The position numbers and the translations under genes are program-made. This document shows, one piece after another, positions 30,947-31,133 of a stretch of DNA of 31,133 nucleotides (position 1 is its first letter; the number at the start of each line of letters is the position of its first letter). Below the pieces are notes generated by a model. That model had not been told where the DNA came from. It was given only the letters and a program-made list of their open reading frames with translations, and made no database searches. The stretch is from a virus: positions 1 through 31,133 of the IMG/VR virus record IMGVR_UViG_3300025012_000231. The stretch is one strand, 5' to 3'.

Positions 30947-31117
30947 ATGATAACAGAAAAACAATACTTAAAAGCGAAAAAGTTAATTGCAGACTACGAA
31001 AGCCAGCAATTGAATAAACATGTTGTTATAAGCAGTAAGCCGACCTCAAAAAAGAAGAAGGTGATTATAGATGCAGATAAATTTTCAAAGATGTGTGATG
31101 TTATTAAACGGATATAG
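30947..31117 (+). CDS. Cassette protein 6 (56 aa)
   Basis: A short ORF starts MITEKQYLKAKKLIADYESQ and ends FSKMCDVIKRI. It is basic, with a KKKK run in the middle. It has a clean ATG at 30947 and stops 9 bases before the TGCTAAC that ends the window, following the same gene-then-site layout as the others. Two longer overlapping ORFs in other frames (30767-30964 on the minus strand, 30814-31017 on the plus strand) span the repeat pieces and are less plausible. The function is unknown. Confidence 0.58.
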   Translation: MITEKQYLKAKKLIADYESQQLNKHVVISSKPTSKKKKVIIDADKFSKMCDVIKRI

Positions 31118-31133
31118 GCTTATTGCTGCTAAC
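31115..31133 (+). repeat. Start of another attC-like site cut by the window end
   Basis: GGCTTATTGCTGCTAAC ends with TGCTAAC, identical to the first box of site B. It is also an imperfect reverse complement of GTTATAAGCAGTAAGCC at 31025-31041, but that copy lies inside the coding frame of cassette 6 and may be chance. Confidence 0.45.

Larger units (their letters stand above)
28650..31133 (+). mobile_element. Integron-like gene cassette array without visible integrase (CALIN-like)
   Basis: From about 28650 the sequence becomes less AT-rich, and six small + strand ORFs alternate with imperfect inverted repeats that begin with yyyAAC-type boxes and end with GTTrrry-type boxes. Ends seen: TGCTAAC...GTTATGT, ACATAAC...GTTATAT, TACTAAC...GTTACTA, and a final TGCTAAC at the very end of the window. 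One ORF per unit, the same orientation, and unrelated ORFs are hallmarks of integron cassettes. No integrase or attI is in the window. Established knowledge: clusters of attC sites without integrase (CALINs) exist in bacterial genomes. Presence next to phage genes is either a real insertion or an assembly junction. Confidence 0.6.

Noticed and set aside
30767-31017. Two ORFs (30767-30964 minus, 30814-31017 plus) across the repeat cluster
   Set aside because: They run through the inverted repeat pieces and overlap the better supported 56-residue ORF at 30947.
28650-31133. Complete integron with integrase
   Set aside because: No tyrosine recombinase gene or attI is present in the window; only the cassette part can be supported.

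Overview
The window looks like part of a large, very AT-rich, T4-like (myovirus-type) phage genome, probably infecting a member of the Bacteroidota. On its right side it runs into an integron-cassette-like array of small genes. The phage assignment rests on a gp17-type large terminase with ATPase and nuclease motifs, a two-gene T4-type type II topoisomerase (gp39/gp60-like and gp52-like), a gp19-like tail tube protein, a collagen-like tail fibre, a stand-alone EDxHD homing endonuclease, a GIY-YIG protein, a tRNA-Asn and a DinG/XPD-type helicase. The host guess is inference from base composition, the scarcity of Shine-Dalgarno sequences and the style of the cassette array.

Layout. Positions 1-10304 are on the + strand: an unknown gene, a decayed gene, a terminator, a large virion-like protein, the terminase flanked by two leucine-rich-repeat (LRR) genes, a GNAT-like protein, a tRNA, a MazG/DUF1599-like protein, a tiny basic protein and the topoisomerase pair. 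Positions 10296-26706 are on the - strand: tail fibre, possible small terminase, several unknown and virion-type genes, a homing endonuclease, the tail tube and five more LRR genes. Positions 26912-28561 (+) hold the helicase. From about 28650 to the end, six small + strand genes of different composition alternate with imperfect inverted repeats that look like integron attC sites. No integrase gene is visible.

The most striking feature is a family of seven paralogous LRR proteins scattered between other genes. All seven share an N-terminus close to MKHIKLFEQFISEE, a conserved head region of about 80 residues, 3 to 8 repeats of 21 residues and a common C-terminal cap. Six more, unrelated proteins here carry a similar N-terminus. 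This leader resembles the capsid-targeting sequence of T4 internal proteins (MKTYQEFIAE) and usually contains an I-x-E site like that cut by the T4 prohead protease gp21. I infer that this is a modular set of proteins packaged in the head and perhaps injected into the host, with the LRR members diversified by repeat duplication and gene conversion.

A motif close to TTTGAATAAATA lies 9-30 bases before several start codons on both strands and is the best candidate for a late promoter, comparable to T4 TATAAATA. Many - strand genes abut or overlap by 1 or 4 bases (TAATG, ATGA), so translational coupling in long transcripts is likely.
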